Of a stretch of 64,000 bases of DNA, positions 19,236-26,353 are shown piece after piece. Each line of letters starts with the position of its first letter. Within the stretch, counting starts at the first letter, position 1. The notes below the pieces were generated by a model. It saw only the letters and a list, made by a program, of their open reading frames with translations. It searched no databases and had not been told where the DNA came from. Location of the stretch: contig DASVQQ010000031.1 of the NCBI GenBank assembly GCA_036389035.1, positions 1 to 64,000 on the forward strand, given 5' to 3'. The DNA is from Jatrophihabitans sp. (GTDB lineage: Bacteria; Actinomycetota; Actinomycetes; Mycobacteriales; Jatrophihabitantaceae). Both the position numbers and the translations under genes were made by a program.

Positions 19236-20039
19236 CTAAATGTCCTCGCTCTGCCAGGTGTAGCTGTTACGAGACGGAACAGCATTGTCCACTCCGTCCA
19301 ATCCGCATCCCATCGCAGCCTGCATGAGCAGCACCGCCTCTAGTCGATTGCGCACACCCAGCTTGGTCAGCGAGTGCGAGACATGGCTCTTCACAGTCGC
19401 CGGCGACACCACAAGCGTCTGGGACACCTCGGTCGTCGACAGGCCTTCGGCGAGTAGGGTAAGCACCTCGCGCTCGCGCTGGGTCAGCCCGCCCAGCCGG
19501 TTCTCCAGAAACCGGCCGCCCACCATGGCTCCGGTGGACACGCACAGGTCGACAAGATCCGGCGATAGCACGACGTAGCCGGAGGCGGCGGCCTGAGCTG
19601 CTGTGCAGAGATTGTGCAACGCCCAATCCTTGCTCAGACAGCCGGCGGCGCCGGAGCTCAATGCCGCGTCGATCCTCGGCTTGGTCCAGTCCATGCCGAT
19701 CATCAGCGCGCGCGTCCCGATGGCGGCCAGTTCCTGCGCCATCAGGACGTGATTCTCCCGAGGACCTGCTACCAGAATGGCCAGATCCAGCCGGGTGACC
19801 GGCCAGTCGCCGACCGGCATGCGGCTGTCGACCGAACCGAGCAAGCTGATTCCGGCGCCGGCGCGAAGCGTGCCACCGAGCACCTGCCGGGAGATTGGGT
19901 CCCCGTCCACCAGCACCACTCTGGGCACGGCGGGCGTTGAGGCGGTGACAGGTTCCTGATTGATCAGCCCAGACGTAGCGACCCTGCTACCACGACTGCT
20001 GACGCTTGGCACTGTGTTGTGCTCCTGGGATCTCATCAT
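19236..20039 (-). CDS. NarL/LuxR-type response regulator with an atypical receiver lacking the phospho-acceptor Asp
   Basis: 267 aa. N-terminal receiver-like domain at about 40-160 (VVLVDGDPISRQVL, CLSKDWALHNL with the conserved Lys) and a C-terminal LuxR helix-turn-helix at about 190-250 (LTQREREVLTLLAEGLSTTEVSQTL, VKSHVSHSLTKLGVRNR). Where the phosphorylated Asp normally sits at the end of beta-3, the sequence reads DLAILVAG, so Val occupies that position, and the switch Thr segment reads MIGMD. The protein therefore should not be controlled by ordinary phosphotransfer. Atypical receivers of antibiotic clusters (JadR1 is the known case) sense end product directly, which fits the position next to the pathway genes. 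No sensor kinase is nearby. The start ATG overlaps the stop of the aaRS-like gene by 4 nt. Confidence 0.9.
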   Translation of the reverse strand: MMRSQEHNTVPSVSSRGSRVATSGLINQEPVTASTPAVPRVVLVDGDPISRQVLGGTLRAGAGISLLGSVDSRMPVGDWPVTRLDLAILVAGPRENHVLMAQELAAIGTRALMIGMDWTKPRIDAALSSGAAGCLSKDWALHNLCTAAQAAASGYVVLSPDLVDLCVSTGAMVGGRFLENRLGGLTQREREVLTLLAEGLSTTEVSQTLVVSPATVKSHVSHSLTKLGVRNRLEAVLLMQAAMGCGLDGVDNAVPSRNSYTWQSEDI

Positions 20040-21046
20040 GCTGAGAACACACCCGGAACCTTGGGAAAGGCCGAGGTCTGCCAGATGTGTTCCGCACCGG
20101 TGAGGTAGCGCGTGAACCGCTCGATGCCGAGCCCGAATCCAGCACTCGCCGGAATCCCTTTCTTCACCTCTTCCAAGTACCAGCCGTACTTGGAGGGGTT
20201 CTCGCCTGTCTCACGCATCCGCGTGATAAGTGTCGGGTAATGCGACTCGCGCTCACCGCCACTGATGACTTCACCGTAGCCTTCAGGCATCAGGCAGTCG
20301 AAGGTTCGCAAGATCTGAGGTCGATCCGGGCTTTCCCGTTCGAGGAAGCAACGCGAACCCTTCGGGTAGTCAGTCAGGAAGATCGGTCCGCTGGACTGCT
20401 CGGACAGGATCCGCTCTGCCACCCAGTCGATCTCGGCTCCGGGGTTCTGCGGGTGCCCGCCCGCAATAAGCTGTGACACTGCCGCGGCATGCGGCAGCCG
20501 GGCGAACGGCGTGCCCAGCAACCCGTCGAAGGCACGCGGATCCCGGCCGAGTTCAGCCAATTGCGGCTCACAGTGAGCCAGCATGGCACGCACCATGTGC
20601 TTGAGCAGTGCCTCGGCGAGGTCCATGACCTCTTCCCTGCTCACCTCGGCCATCTCGAGGTCCAACTGGTGGAATTCTGCGAGATGCCTCGACGTCGAGG
20701 CCGTCTCCAGCGGCTCCAACCGCACATTCGGAGCAACGTAGAAGATCCTGTCGAACGCCAGCAGGGCAGACTGCTTGTAGACGAATGCGCTACTCATCAG
20801 CTTGTACCGATGGCCGTAGTAGTCGACGTCGACCTGCTTCGCGCCGCGGATACCAGGATCGGTGACGGGCCCGATGATGGGGGGCAGCAACTCGACGAAT
20901 CCTCGCTCCATCAAGAACTCACGGGCAAATCCGAGGATCCGACTTTGAATGCGCAGTATCGCTTGGGTAGTCGTCGAAGTGAGATGCTCATGCGGCCCGG
21001 GCACTACTGGCACTATCTTCATCGCCGTATCATGGCCTACTACCAT
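20036..21046 (-). CDS. asparaginyl-tRNA synthetase paralogue lacking the anticodon-binding domain (archaeal-type asparagine synthetase-like)
   Basis: 336 aa. This is the class II catalytic core only: motif 2 region IFYVAPNVRLE and TSRHLAEFHQLDLEMAE, motif 3 GFGLGIERFTRYLTG, and an AsnRS-like ILSEQSSGPIFLTDYP segment. A real AsnRS or AspRS has about 100 N-terminal residues of OB-fold before the core; here the core begins at about residue 28. The known archaeal protein with this architecture is an ATP-dependent asparagine synthetase that adenylates Asp and amidates it. In this cluster the terminal A domain has an Asn-like code, so supply of Asn or of an Asn-like amide is the most economical role. 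tRNA-dependent chemistry is an alternative. AGGAG precedes ATG 21046. Confidence 0.88.
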   Translation of the reverse strand: MVVGHDTAMKIVPVVPGPHEHLTSTTTQAILRIQSRILGFAREFLMERGFVELLPPIIGPVTDPGIRGAKQVDVDYYGHRYKLMSSAFVYKQSALLAFDRIFYVAPNVRLEPLETASTSRHLAEFHQLDLEMAEVSREEVMDLAEALLKHMVRAMLAHCEPQLAELGRDPRAFDGLLGTPFARLPHAAAVSQLIAGGHPQNPGAEIDWVAERILSEQSSGPIFLTDYPKGSRCFLERESPDRPQILRTFDCLMPEGYGEVISGGERESHYPTLITRMRETGENPSKYGWYLEEVKKGIPASAGFGLGIERFTRYLTGAEHIWQTSAFPKVPGVFSA

Positions 21047-21141
21047 TAGTGCTCCTGCCTTTTTGGATAATCATTATTTGTCTTTAGATGGTAGGTGTCT
21101 GAATGCGCCTTACCGGCACTTCTACGGAAGAAGACAGGCAG

Positions 21142-21711
21142 TTACAGCTGAATTTCAGGATCGCCCATCGCGGGGGAGGCTGAGTACGCCTCGCTGAATC
21201 CGCGCTCCAAGAAGGCGATGCCGGCATCGACTGTGATCAGTCGCCAGCCGCTCTTGGCCTCCTCGTTCAGCACGTCGGCGTCAAGGTCGGACAATGGTGA
21301 CGGCTTCGCTACCTTCAGATGGAGCGTCTTGTACTCGAAGCGAGCCTGCGTTGGCAGCCATCCGTTCGGGTCTGTGTTCTCACCTGACGCGAAGCTGGGG
21401 TAGGAGTCCTCATAGAGTCCTTTGGACACGCCCTGTTCCGACGCCGACCGTTCCAGGGCCTGCCGAGCCCGGTGGTCTACTCGCAGGGCGTCAGCGAGCA
21501 ATCGAACAGTCTCTCGGCGTGGATGACTTACCCGGCCCTTTTCAAGGTCGCGGATCGTGCGGGTGCTGATCGTAGAGAGATCAGCTAATTGTTGCTGGGT
21601 GACACCGGATCGCATTCTAATCCGGATCAATATTTTCGCAAATTCTAGGTTGCCCAATTCAACGTCCCCCGATCGTTTCTGGGCGCCGGCCATCTCGGCA
21701 GCACACGGCAC
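21142..21711 (-). CDS. XRE-family regulator with a C-terminal DUF4177-like domain
   Basis: 189 aa. Residues 24-85 form an XRE helix-turn-helix (FAKILIRIRMRSGVTQQQLADLS, STRTIRDLEKGRVSHPRRETVRLLADAL). Residues 120-178 (FEYKTLHLKV, LNEEAKSGWRLITVDAGIAFLER) resemble the small beta-alpha-beta DUF4177 fold, usually found as a lone domain. The function of such a fusion is unknown to me; the C-terminal part is a candidate ligand or protein sensor. It is the first gene of the leftward operon carrying the aaRS-like protein, the regulator and the ligase, and is probably autoregulatory. The start is uncertain: GTG 21711 is the longest, while a GGGGGA element precedes an internal TTG just before LGNLEFAK. 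Confidence 0.8.
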   Translation of the reverse strand: MPCAAEMAGAQKRSGDVELGNLEFAKILIRIRMRSGVTQQQLADLSTISTRTIRDLEKGRVSHPRRETVRLLADALRVDHRARQALERSASEQGVSKGLYEDSYPSFASGENTDPNGWLPTQARFEYKTLHLKVAKPSPLSDLDADVLNEEAKSGWRLITVDAGIAFLERGFSEAYSASPAMGDPEIQL

Positions 21712-21976
21712 ACGCCGCAGCGTGCCGATGCTCGCACATGGCTTGGCGAAAGCACCTGACGATTCTGGTTTGAGTCAGTCAGGTTCCGCTCTGGTGTTAG
21801 TGAGGCTCCGTACTCGTCCCACTCAACCGCGGGTAGCAGTTAATGCCTGCCGCGGACGCACGAGACACTCCTGTGGGCCGACTGCCGTTCACAAAGTGCC
21901 GGACCGGTGGCTGGCGAGGCGCGCACTATCTGACGCTGACACTGACACCGTCCCTACTGCGAGATGTGAAAGAGCA

Positions 21977-22005
21977 TTGCATACTTTTGGTCGGACTTCT
22001 ACTGT
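21977..22005 (+). promoter_or_regulatory. sigma-70-type promoter of the ArsR/MFS operon
   Basis: TTGCAT (21977-21982), 17-nt spacer, TACTGT (22000-22005). Good hexamers at ideal spacing, 32 nt before the GTG start at 22037. Confidence 0.7.
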
Positions 22006-22020
22006 GAAAGGTGTTTTCAC
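22004..22020. promoter_or_regulatory. operator: inverted repeat GTGAAA-N5-TTTCAC
   Basis: A perfect 6-bp inverted repeat with a 5-nt spacer that begins inside the -10 hexamer and covers the expected transcription start. Placement is ideal for autorepression by the winged-helix regulator encoded just downstream. Confidence 0.7.
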
Positions 22021-22036
22021 GTCTGGGAGGCCCCCT

Positions 22037-22585
22037 GTGTCGTCTGAAAAAGCCGTTCTCGATGCTCTCGCCCATCCGGTGCGCCTGGATGTGCTGACCT
22101 ACCTAGCCTCAAGGGGGCCGGCGACAGCGTCAGCGTGCGCCCGTGCAGTCGGTGATACGGCCTCCAATTGCAGTTATCACCTGCGCGTCCTGGCCCAGCA
22201 CAACCTGGTCCAGCCGCAGAAGTCGACAGACGGGCGAGAGCGACCGTGGCGAGCGACGATCACCAGCTTCAACTACGACGATCCACCACCCAGCACTCCG
22301 GAGGCTGCCAGTGCGGCGGCGCTCTCGGCGGCGTCGCTTCAACGCGATCAACGCCTAGCCCGTGATTACCTCGCAAGGCGGAGCAGCGCGTCCCCTCAAT
22401 GGCGTGAGGCTGACAGCTATGCCTCCTACACGCTGAAGGTGACACCAGCAGAACTGCAGACCCTCACTCGCCAGTTGGACGAGCTCATCCGGCCCTTCAT
22501 CGCCGCAACGCGGGCCGACGCGCCCGCGGGCGCCGAGCTCGCGCACGTCGGGCTCACCGCGTTCCCGCGGAACGATTGGCGATGA
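22037..22585 (+). CDS. ArsR-like winged-helix transcriptional regulator
   Basis: 182 aa from GTG 22037, chosen because GGGAGG lies 6 nt upstream; the frame is open further upstream but runs through the promoter. Residues 5-75 form an ArsR/HTH_20-type winged helix (AVLDALAHPVRLDVLTYLA, CSYHLRVLAQHNLVQPQ). The C-terminal half is helical and rich in Ala/Arg (SLQRDQRLARDYLARR, TPAELQTLTRQLDELIRPFIAA), typical of small-molecule-responsive members. Its stop overlaps the MFS start (ATGA), so it most likely represses the exporter until an inducer, perhaps the cluster product, appears. The metal-binding cysteines of classical ArsR are not evident. Confidence 0.88.
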   Translation: MSSEKAVLDALAHPVRLDVLTYLASRGPATASACARAVGDTASNCSYHLRVLAQHNLVQPQKSTDGRERPWRATITSFNYDDPPPSTPEAASAAALSAASLQRDQRLARDYLARRSSASPQWREADSYASYTLKVTPAELQTLTRQLDELIRPFIAATRADAPAGAELAHVGLTAFPRNDWR

Positions 22586-23823
22586 AGCCGCCGGCTCCAC
22601 TGCGGCACCGGGACTTCCGTTCACTGTGGACGGCGGGGCTGATCTCCGACAGCGGGGACTGGCTGCTGCTGATCGCCATCCCGATCGTCGTCTACGACTT
22701 CACCGGATCTGCCCTCGGCATGGCGGCGGTGTTCCTGGTCGAACTACTGCCTGGCATATTGCTGGCTCCGCTCGCTGGCCGGCTCGCTGACCGCTGGGAT
22801 CGTCGGCGACTGCTGCTGACCGTGTCGCTGCTACAGGCGGCGGCGTTGCTTCCGCTCTGGTTCGTCGACAGCCGCGCCGATCTACCGATCCTCTACTTGG
22901 TGATCCTGGTAGAGGCGGTACTGCTGACGATCTTCGACCCAGCCAAGAACGCGCTGCTACCCGCACTGTTGCCAGCCGGGCAACTCATGTCGGCGAACGC
23001 GCTCATAGGTATGAACCAGAATCTCGGCCGGCTGATCGGTGGACCGCTCGGCGGTCTGCTGCTGGCGACCGGCAATCTCAAGCTCATCGTCGTCGTTGAT
23101 CTGATCAGTTACGGCTGTGCCGCCGTGCTGATCTGGCGGCTGGACTCGACCGGACCCAGAACCGCAAACCAGCCGCAGTCCGGATCCGAGGTGGTGGCAA
23201 CCGGTTATGGAGGCTTTTTGACGGTGCTGCGGTCACGGCAGTTGCGCGCCGGCCTGCTCGTTGCTCTGACGGTGCAGATCGCTCAGGGCATTTTCGTGGT
23301 GCTGTTCATCGTGTTCGTGGTCCAGCGGCTGCATGGAGGACCAGCCGAGATTGGATTGCTGCGTGGCGTCCAGGCCATTGGGGCGATCGCCGGCGGCGTG
23401 GCGCTGGCACTGTTGCCACGCAACGTCGCGCCCGGCAAACTGGTCGCCTGGGCGGCGACGGCAATAGCTCTGATCGAGCTGGTGCTGTGGAACGCGCCGT
23501 CGCTGACGACGGCTTGGGCCTTGTACGTCGCGTTGTTCATCCTCGTCGGATCACCAGGAATCGCGGTGGTGACCGGTTTGGTGAGCATCTTCCAGCGAGC
23601 GGTGGGCGAGGAGGAGCGCGGCCGGGCGTTCAGCGCGCTCAACCTGGCCATCAACGCCGGCCAGGGAATCGGGATGCTGAGCGCGGGGCTGCTCACTACT
23701 ACGCTGGGATTGCTCCCGCTGCTCAACGGCGCCGCGGTGCTCTATTTGGTAGCCGGAATCATCGCCGCCCGTTCATTCGCCTGCATGCGGGTCCGAACTC
23801 TTAAGCCCGTGGTTGCCCGCTGA
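22582..23823 (+). CDS. MFS transporter (putative drug/product exporter)
   Basis: 413 aa with about 12 hydrophobic segments; the first begins at LWTAGLISDSGDWLLLIAIPI and the intracellular loop motif reads LADRWDRRRLLL near residue 72. It belongs to the MFS_3/EntS-like exporter group. Translationally coupled to the ArsR-like repressor by an ATGA overlap. Standing at the edge of the NRPS cluster under its own repressor, it is the best candidate for product export and self-resistance. Substrate not predictable. Confidence 0.92.
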   Translation: MKPPAPLRHRDFRSLWTAGLISDSGDWLLLIAIPIVVYDFTGSALGMAAVFLVELLPGILLAPLAGRLADRWDRRRLLLTVSLLQAAALLPLWFVDSRADLPILYLVILVEAVLLTIFDPAKNALLPALLPAGQLMSANALIGMNQNLGRLIGGPLGGLLLATGNLKLIVVVDLISYGCAAVLIWRLDSTGPRTANQPQSGSEVVATGYGGFLTVLRSRQLRAGLLVALTVQIAQGIFVVLFIVFVVQRLHGGPAEIGLLRGVQAIGAIAGGVALALLPRNVAPGKLVAWAATAIALIELVLWNAPSLTTAWALYVALFILVGSPGIAVVTGLVSIFQRAVGEEERGRAFSALNLAINAGQGIGMLSAGLLTTTLGLLPLLNGAAVLYLVAGIIAARSFACMRVRTLKPVVAR

Positions 23824-24045
23824 CTCCGTTAGATCGACTGGCACGACGAGCGCGCCGCTTAGAGTCTGAAATCCGGGTGTTCCTGAGCCGCCATTGATTG
23901 GAGCGATCCGTTGACGGCGCGGCACGAGGCGGCAGCACCGCCCAGACGAGCTTCAGATCTGCAGAGTCGGCTCTCCACCCTCGAGGCGCAGCAGATCAGC
24001 AACGGTTGCCCGCCCGGGCCACGCGCCGACAGGCATAGTGATCGC

Positions 24046-24825
24046 ATGGACCAGGGTGACCGGTTACTTCTCAGCTCGTCGTTCGGCGCCGCGGCGGTCG
24101 CGTACGCAGAGCACCGCCCGAACTACGCGCCGGCCGCGGTGAGCTGGGCGCTGGAGCCCGCGTCCGGCCCGCGGGTGCTCGACCTAGGCGCCGGAACCGG
24201 CAAGCTGACCGCGGCGCTGGTCATGCTGGGCGCCGACGTCGTGGCGGTCGAGCCCGATCCGGCGATGCTGGCCGAGTTGCGCCGCGCGTTGCCGACTGTT
24301 CGCGCGCTGCCGGGCAGCGCCGAGGCGATACCGCTGCCGGACGGGTCCATCGATGCCGTGGTGGCCGGCAATTCCCTGCACTGGTTCGACATGGAGGTCG
24401 CTGGACCCGAGATAGCCAGGGTCCTCACACCCGGCGGCATCCTGGCTGGTCTGTGGAACGTCTTCGACAACCGGGTGGACTGGGTTGCCGGACTCAAGCG
24501 GGTCAGCGGCAGCGCGGCCATCGGCCCGCGTGACACGCTCAGCGACTGGCGAGCCGAGACGGCTGATGCCCACCGTCGCGAGGCGGGCGTGGCCGCCCGG
24601 TTCGGCTCGCCGGAGCAGGCCGAGTTCCCGCACGGGCAGTGCCGTACCGCGGACTCCCTGGTCGCGACGTTAGCGACGAAGGCAGGTTTGTTGGTCATGC
24701 CGGCGCCGGAACGGGAGGCCACCCTGGCTCGGATCCGCGCTTACCTCGCGAGCCGACCCGAGACTGCCCGCGGTGAGTTCATCCTCCCGATGCTGACCGG
24801 AGTGCTCCGCGCCCGGCGGCTGTGA
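24046..24825 (+). CDS. class I SAM-dependent methyltransferase
   Basis: 259 aa from ATG 24046. SAM-binding motif I VLDLGAGTGKLTAAL near residue 45, acidic motif II VVAVEPDPAM, and DAVVAGNSLHWFD for motif IV. It resembles the ubiquinone/menaquinone-type Methyltransf_11/25 group acting on small molecules. The frame stays open 135 nt further upstream, but those residues lack methyltransferase character, while SSSFGAAAVAYAEHRPNY is the normal N-terminus. It stands alone downstream of the exporter; it may be cluster-related or independent. Confidence 0.88.
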   Translation: MDQGDRLLLSSSFGAAAVAYAEHRPNYAPAAVSWALEPASGPRVLDLGAGTGKLTAALVMLGADVVAVEPDPAMLAELRRALPTVRALPGSAEAIPLPDGSIDAVVAGNSLHWFDMEVAGPEIARVLTPGGILAGLWNVFDNRVDWVAGLKRVSGSAAIGPRDTLSDWRAETADAHRREAGVAARFGSPEQAEFPHGQCRTADSLVATLATKAGLLVMPAPEREATLARIRAYLASRPETARGEFILPMLTGVLRARRL

Positions 24826-24831
24826 AACCCA

Positions 24832-25605
24832 TCAGCTGTTGCCGGCCGCCCGGTCAGCGACAGCCTTCACCGCAGCCTGCAGCGCCGCGGCGGGTGGCGG
24901 CGAACCGACGTTCTCGGCGCTGACCTCGACCTCCATCAGCGGGCCGGTCAGGTAGATGAAACTGATGTACACCTTCAGTGGCTCGTCCCCGACCGTGACC
25001 GACACGGTCGCCGTGCCCGAGCCGGCCACGTTGGCTGGTCCCGAACCGGGACCGGGTGTGAACTTCACGGAGACGGCTCCCAGGTCGGCGCCTTCCGGCA
25101 ACGACGTGGCCAGCTCCTTCTTGAGCACCTGGTTGTAGCAGGGGACGAGCTTCGGGCTCTTGAGCATCGCGAGGTCGCTGTCCAGCGAGCTCTGTGACTT
25201 GTAGCTGCTGGCTGAGGAGGAGATCGTCGCGTCGCCGAGGCTGTAGTCGTCGGAGTCGGCGGTGGCGACCTTGTCTTCATCGGTGTTCTTGGCGCCGACG
25301 CACTTCATCAACTCTTGAGTAGAGCTGTCGTTGCTCTCCGGCTCCGCGGGACTGGCCTGCCAGCCGCCGGGCAGATCGGCTGCCTGCAGAACGATCTTCT
25401 TCAGCTGGACCACGGTCGCCGGGGTGACGGTCGGGGACGGCGAAGCCGTCGGCGCGCTCGACGAGGCGGTCGCCGTGCTCGACGCCGTGCTGCTCGACGA
25501 TGTCCTGGCGCCGTCTGTGGAATCGGAGGAGGAGCCGCCGCAGCCGGCAAGCAGTACTAAAGCACCGGTGAGGGCGCAAACCTTTGAGGAGCGTGTGATC
25601 GACAT
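24832..25605 (-). CDS. secreted lipoprotein of unknown function
   Basis: 257 aa. Lipoprotein signal peptide with lipobox LAGC (Cys at residue 22), followed by a Ser/Thr/Ala-rich linker to about residue 60, then a folded domain (LQAADLPGGWQASP) containing two cysteines likely to form a disulfide (MKCVG and VPCYNQ). Predicted to be anchored on the outer face of the membrane. The domain layout resembles Mycobacterium-type LpqN/LppX-like small lipoproteins in general shape, but I do not recognise a specific family. Confidence 0.85.
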   Translation of the reverse strand: MSITRSSKVCALTGALVLLAGCGGSSSDSTDGARTSSSSTASSTATASSSAPTASPSPTVTPATVVQLKKIVLQAADLPGGWQASPAEPESNDSSTQELMKCVGAKNTDEDKVATADSDDYSLGDATISSSASSYKSQSSLDSDLAMLKSPKLVPCYNQVLKKELATSLPEGADLGAVSVKFTPGPGSGPANVAGSGTATVSVTVGDEPLKVYISFIYLTGPLMEVEVSAENVGSPPPAAALQAAVKAVADRAAGNS

Positions 25606-25776
25606 GAGCGGAGAGCTTAATCGCTACTCCGGCTCCTACCGGGCAGAACTGCTGAGATCGGGTGAATCAACTCCGATGGCGCGCTGTCCGGATCGTGCCG
25701 AGACGGCCGATGCCACCGTCCCGAGGCGCGCGGTAGTCCTCGGTTTTGAGAACATCCTGCGTTCTTGGCCTGTGTC

Positions 25777-26331
25777 TCACACTCGCGGTGGGAGCCGCCA
25801 GCCCCATTGCCAGGGCCACAGGAACCTCCGCCCGCGGTGCGCCAACTCGTCGTAGGAAAAGGCGGCCAGCCGCCGGTAGGCGTCGGCGAAGGCGCTCTCG
25901 TACTGGGCGCGGCTGAAGGTGAGGGCCTGGTCGAGATGCTCCTCCGGACGGGGGTCGAAGCGATCGTCCTCCCACCGAAAGTCTGACCAGGTGACCTCCG
26001 CGGCCCCGAAGGTGAGGGCCGCGGTGAGCTGTCCGCACCCGAGGTCCCCGTCGTGGGGGCAGACCAGCAATGCCACGCGCCCCGGCGCTGGGAACTCGTC
26101 AGCGCGGCGACCGAGGAACCTGTCCACCGTGTTCGCCACCTCATGGAGCCAGGGCCGGTTCAGCTCTGTCACGTAATCCTGAGCCTGCTCCGCGGCCAGT
26201 GTGCGCATCGACTGGCCGTCGACCACCAGATCGAGGAAGTGTGACTCGGGTTGCCGCATGATGTTGCCGTCGAGGAAGGCGCCTGTCGCGACGGCAGGTT
26301 CGAGTCGCAGCGTCGCGCACTCCGAGGTCAT
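25777..26331 (-). CDS. hypothetical protein
   Basis: 184 aa, no family recognised. Residues 38-75 look helical (GQSMRTLAAEQAQDYV, NTVDRFLGRRAD), followed by a beta-rich stretch (GRVALLVCPHDGDLGCGQLTAALTFG) and an aromatic-rich C-terminus (FRWEDDRFDPRP, RFLWPWQWGW). No signal peptide or membrane segment. It starts 22 nt after the end of the TerD-domain gene in the same direction, so they may be co-transcribed. The 171 bp downstream to the lipoprotein start contain no gene I can support. Confidence 0.65.
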   Translation of the reverse strand: MTSECATLRLEPAVATGAFLDGNIMRQPESHFLDLVVDGQSMRTLAAEQAQDYVTELNRPWLHEVANTVDRFLGRRADEFPAPGRVALLVCPHDGDLGCGQLTAALTFGAAEVTWSDFRWEDDRFDPRPEEHLDQALTFSRAQYESAFADAYRRLAAFSYDELAHRGRRFLWPWQWGWRLPPRV

Positions 26332-26353
26332 CGATGATCACCGGCCCGGGAGC

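Larger units (their letters stand above)
21712..22036. other. divergent intergenic region between XRE and ArsR/MFS operons
   Basis: 325 bp with no gene I can support. The right end holds the promoter and operator described separately. A single half-site GTGAAAG also occurs at 21966-21972, upstream of the -35. Confidence 0.7.

Noticed and set aside
1..23823. Belactosin/cystargolide-type proteasome-inhibitor cluster, suggested by LeuA-like plus ATP-grasp genes near a proteasome locus
   Set aside because: The three-module NRPS, LeuC/LeuD pair and AsnRS paralogue do not fit that pathway, and the proteasome genes are the ordinary chromosomal locus 30 kb away with no extra resistant beta subunit visible.
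23911..24045. N-terminal extension of the methyltransferase
   Set aside because: The extension has no methyltransferase character and the SAM domain begins normally after ATG 24046.
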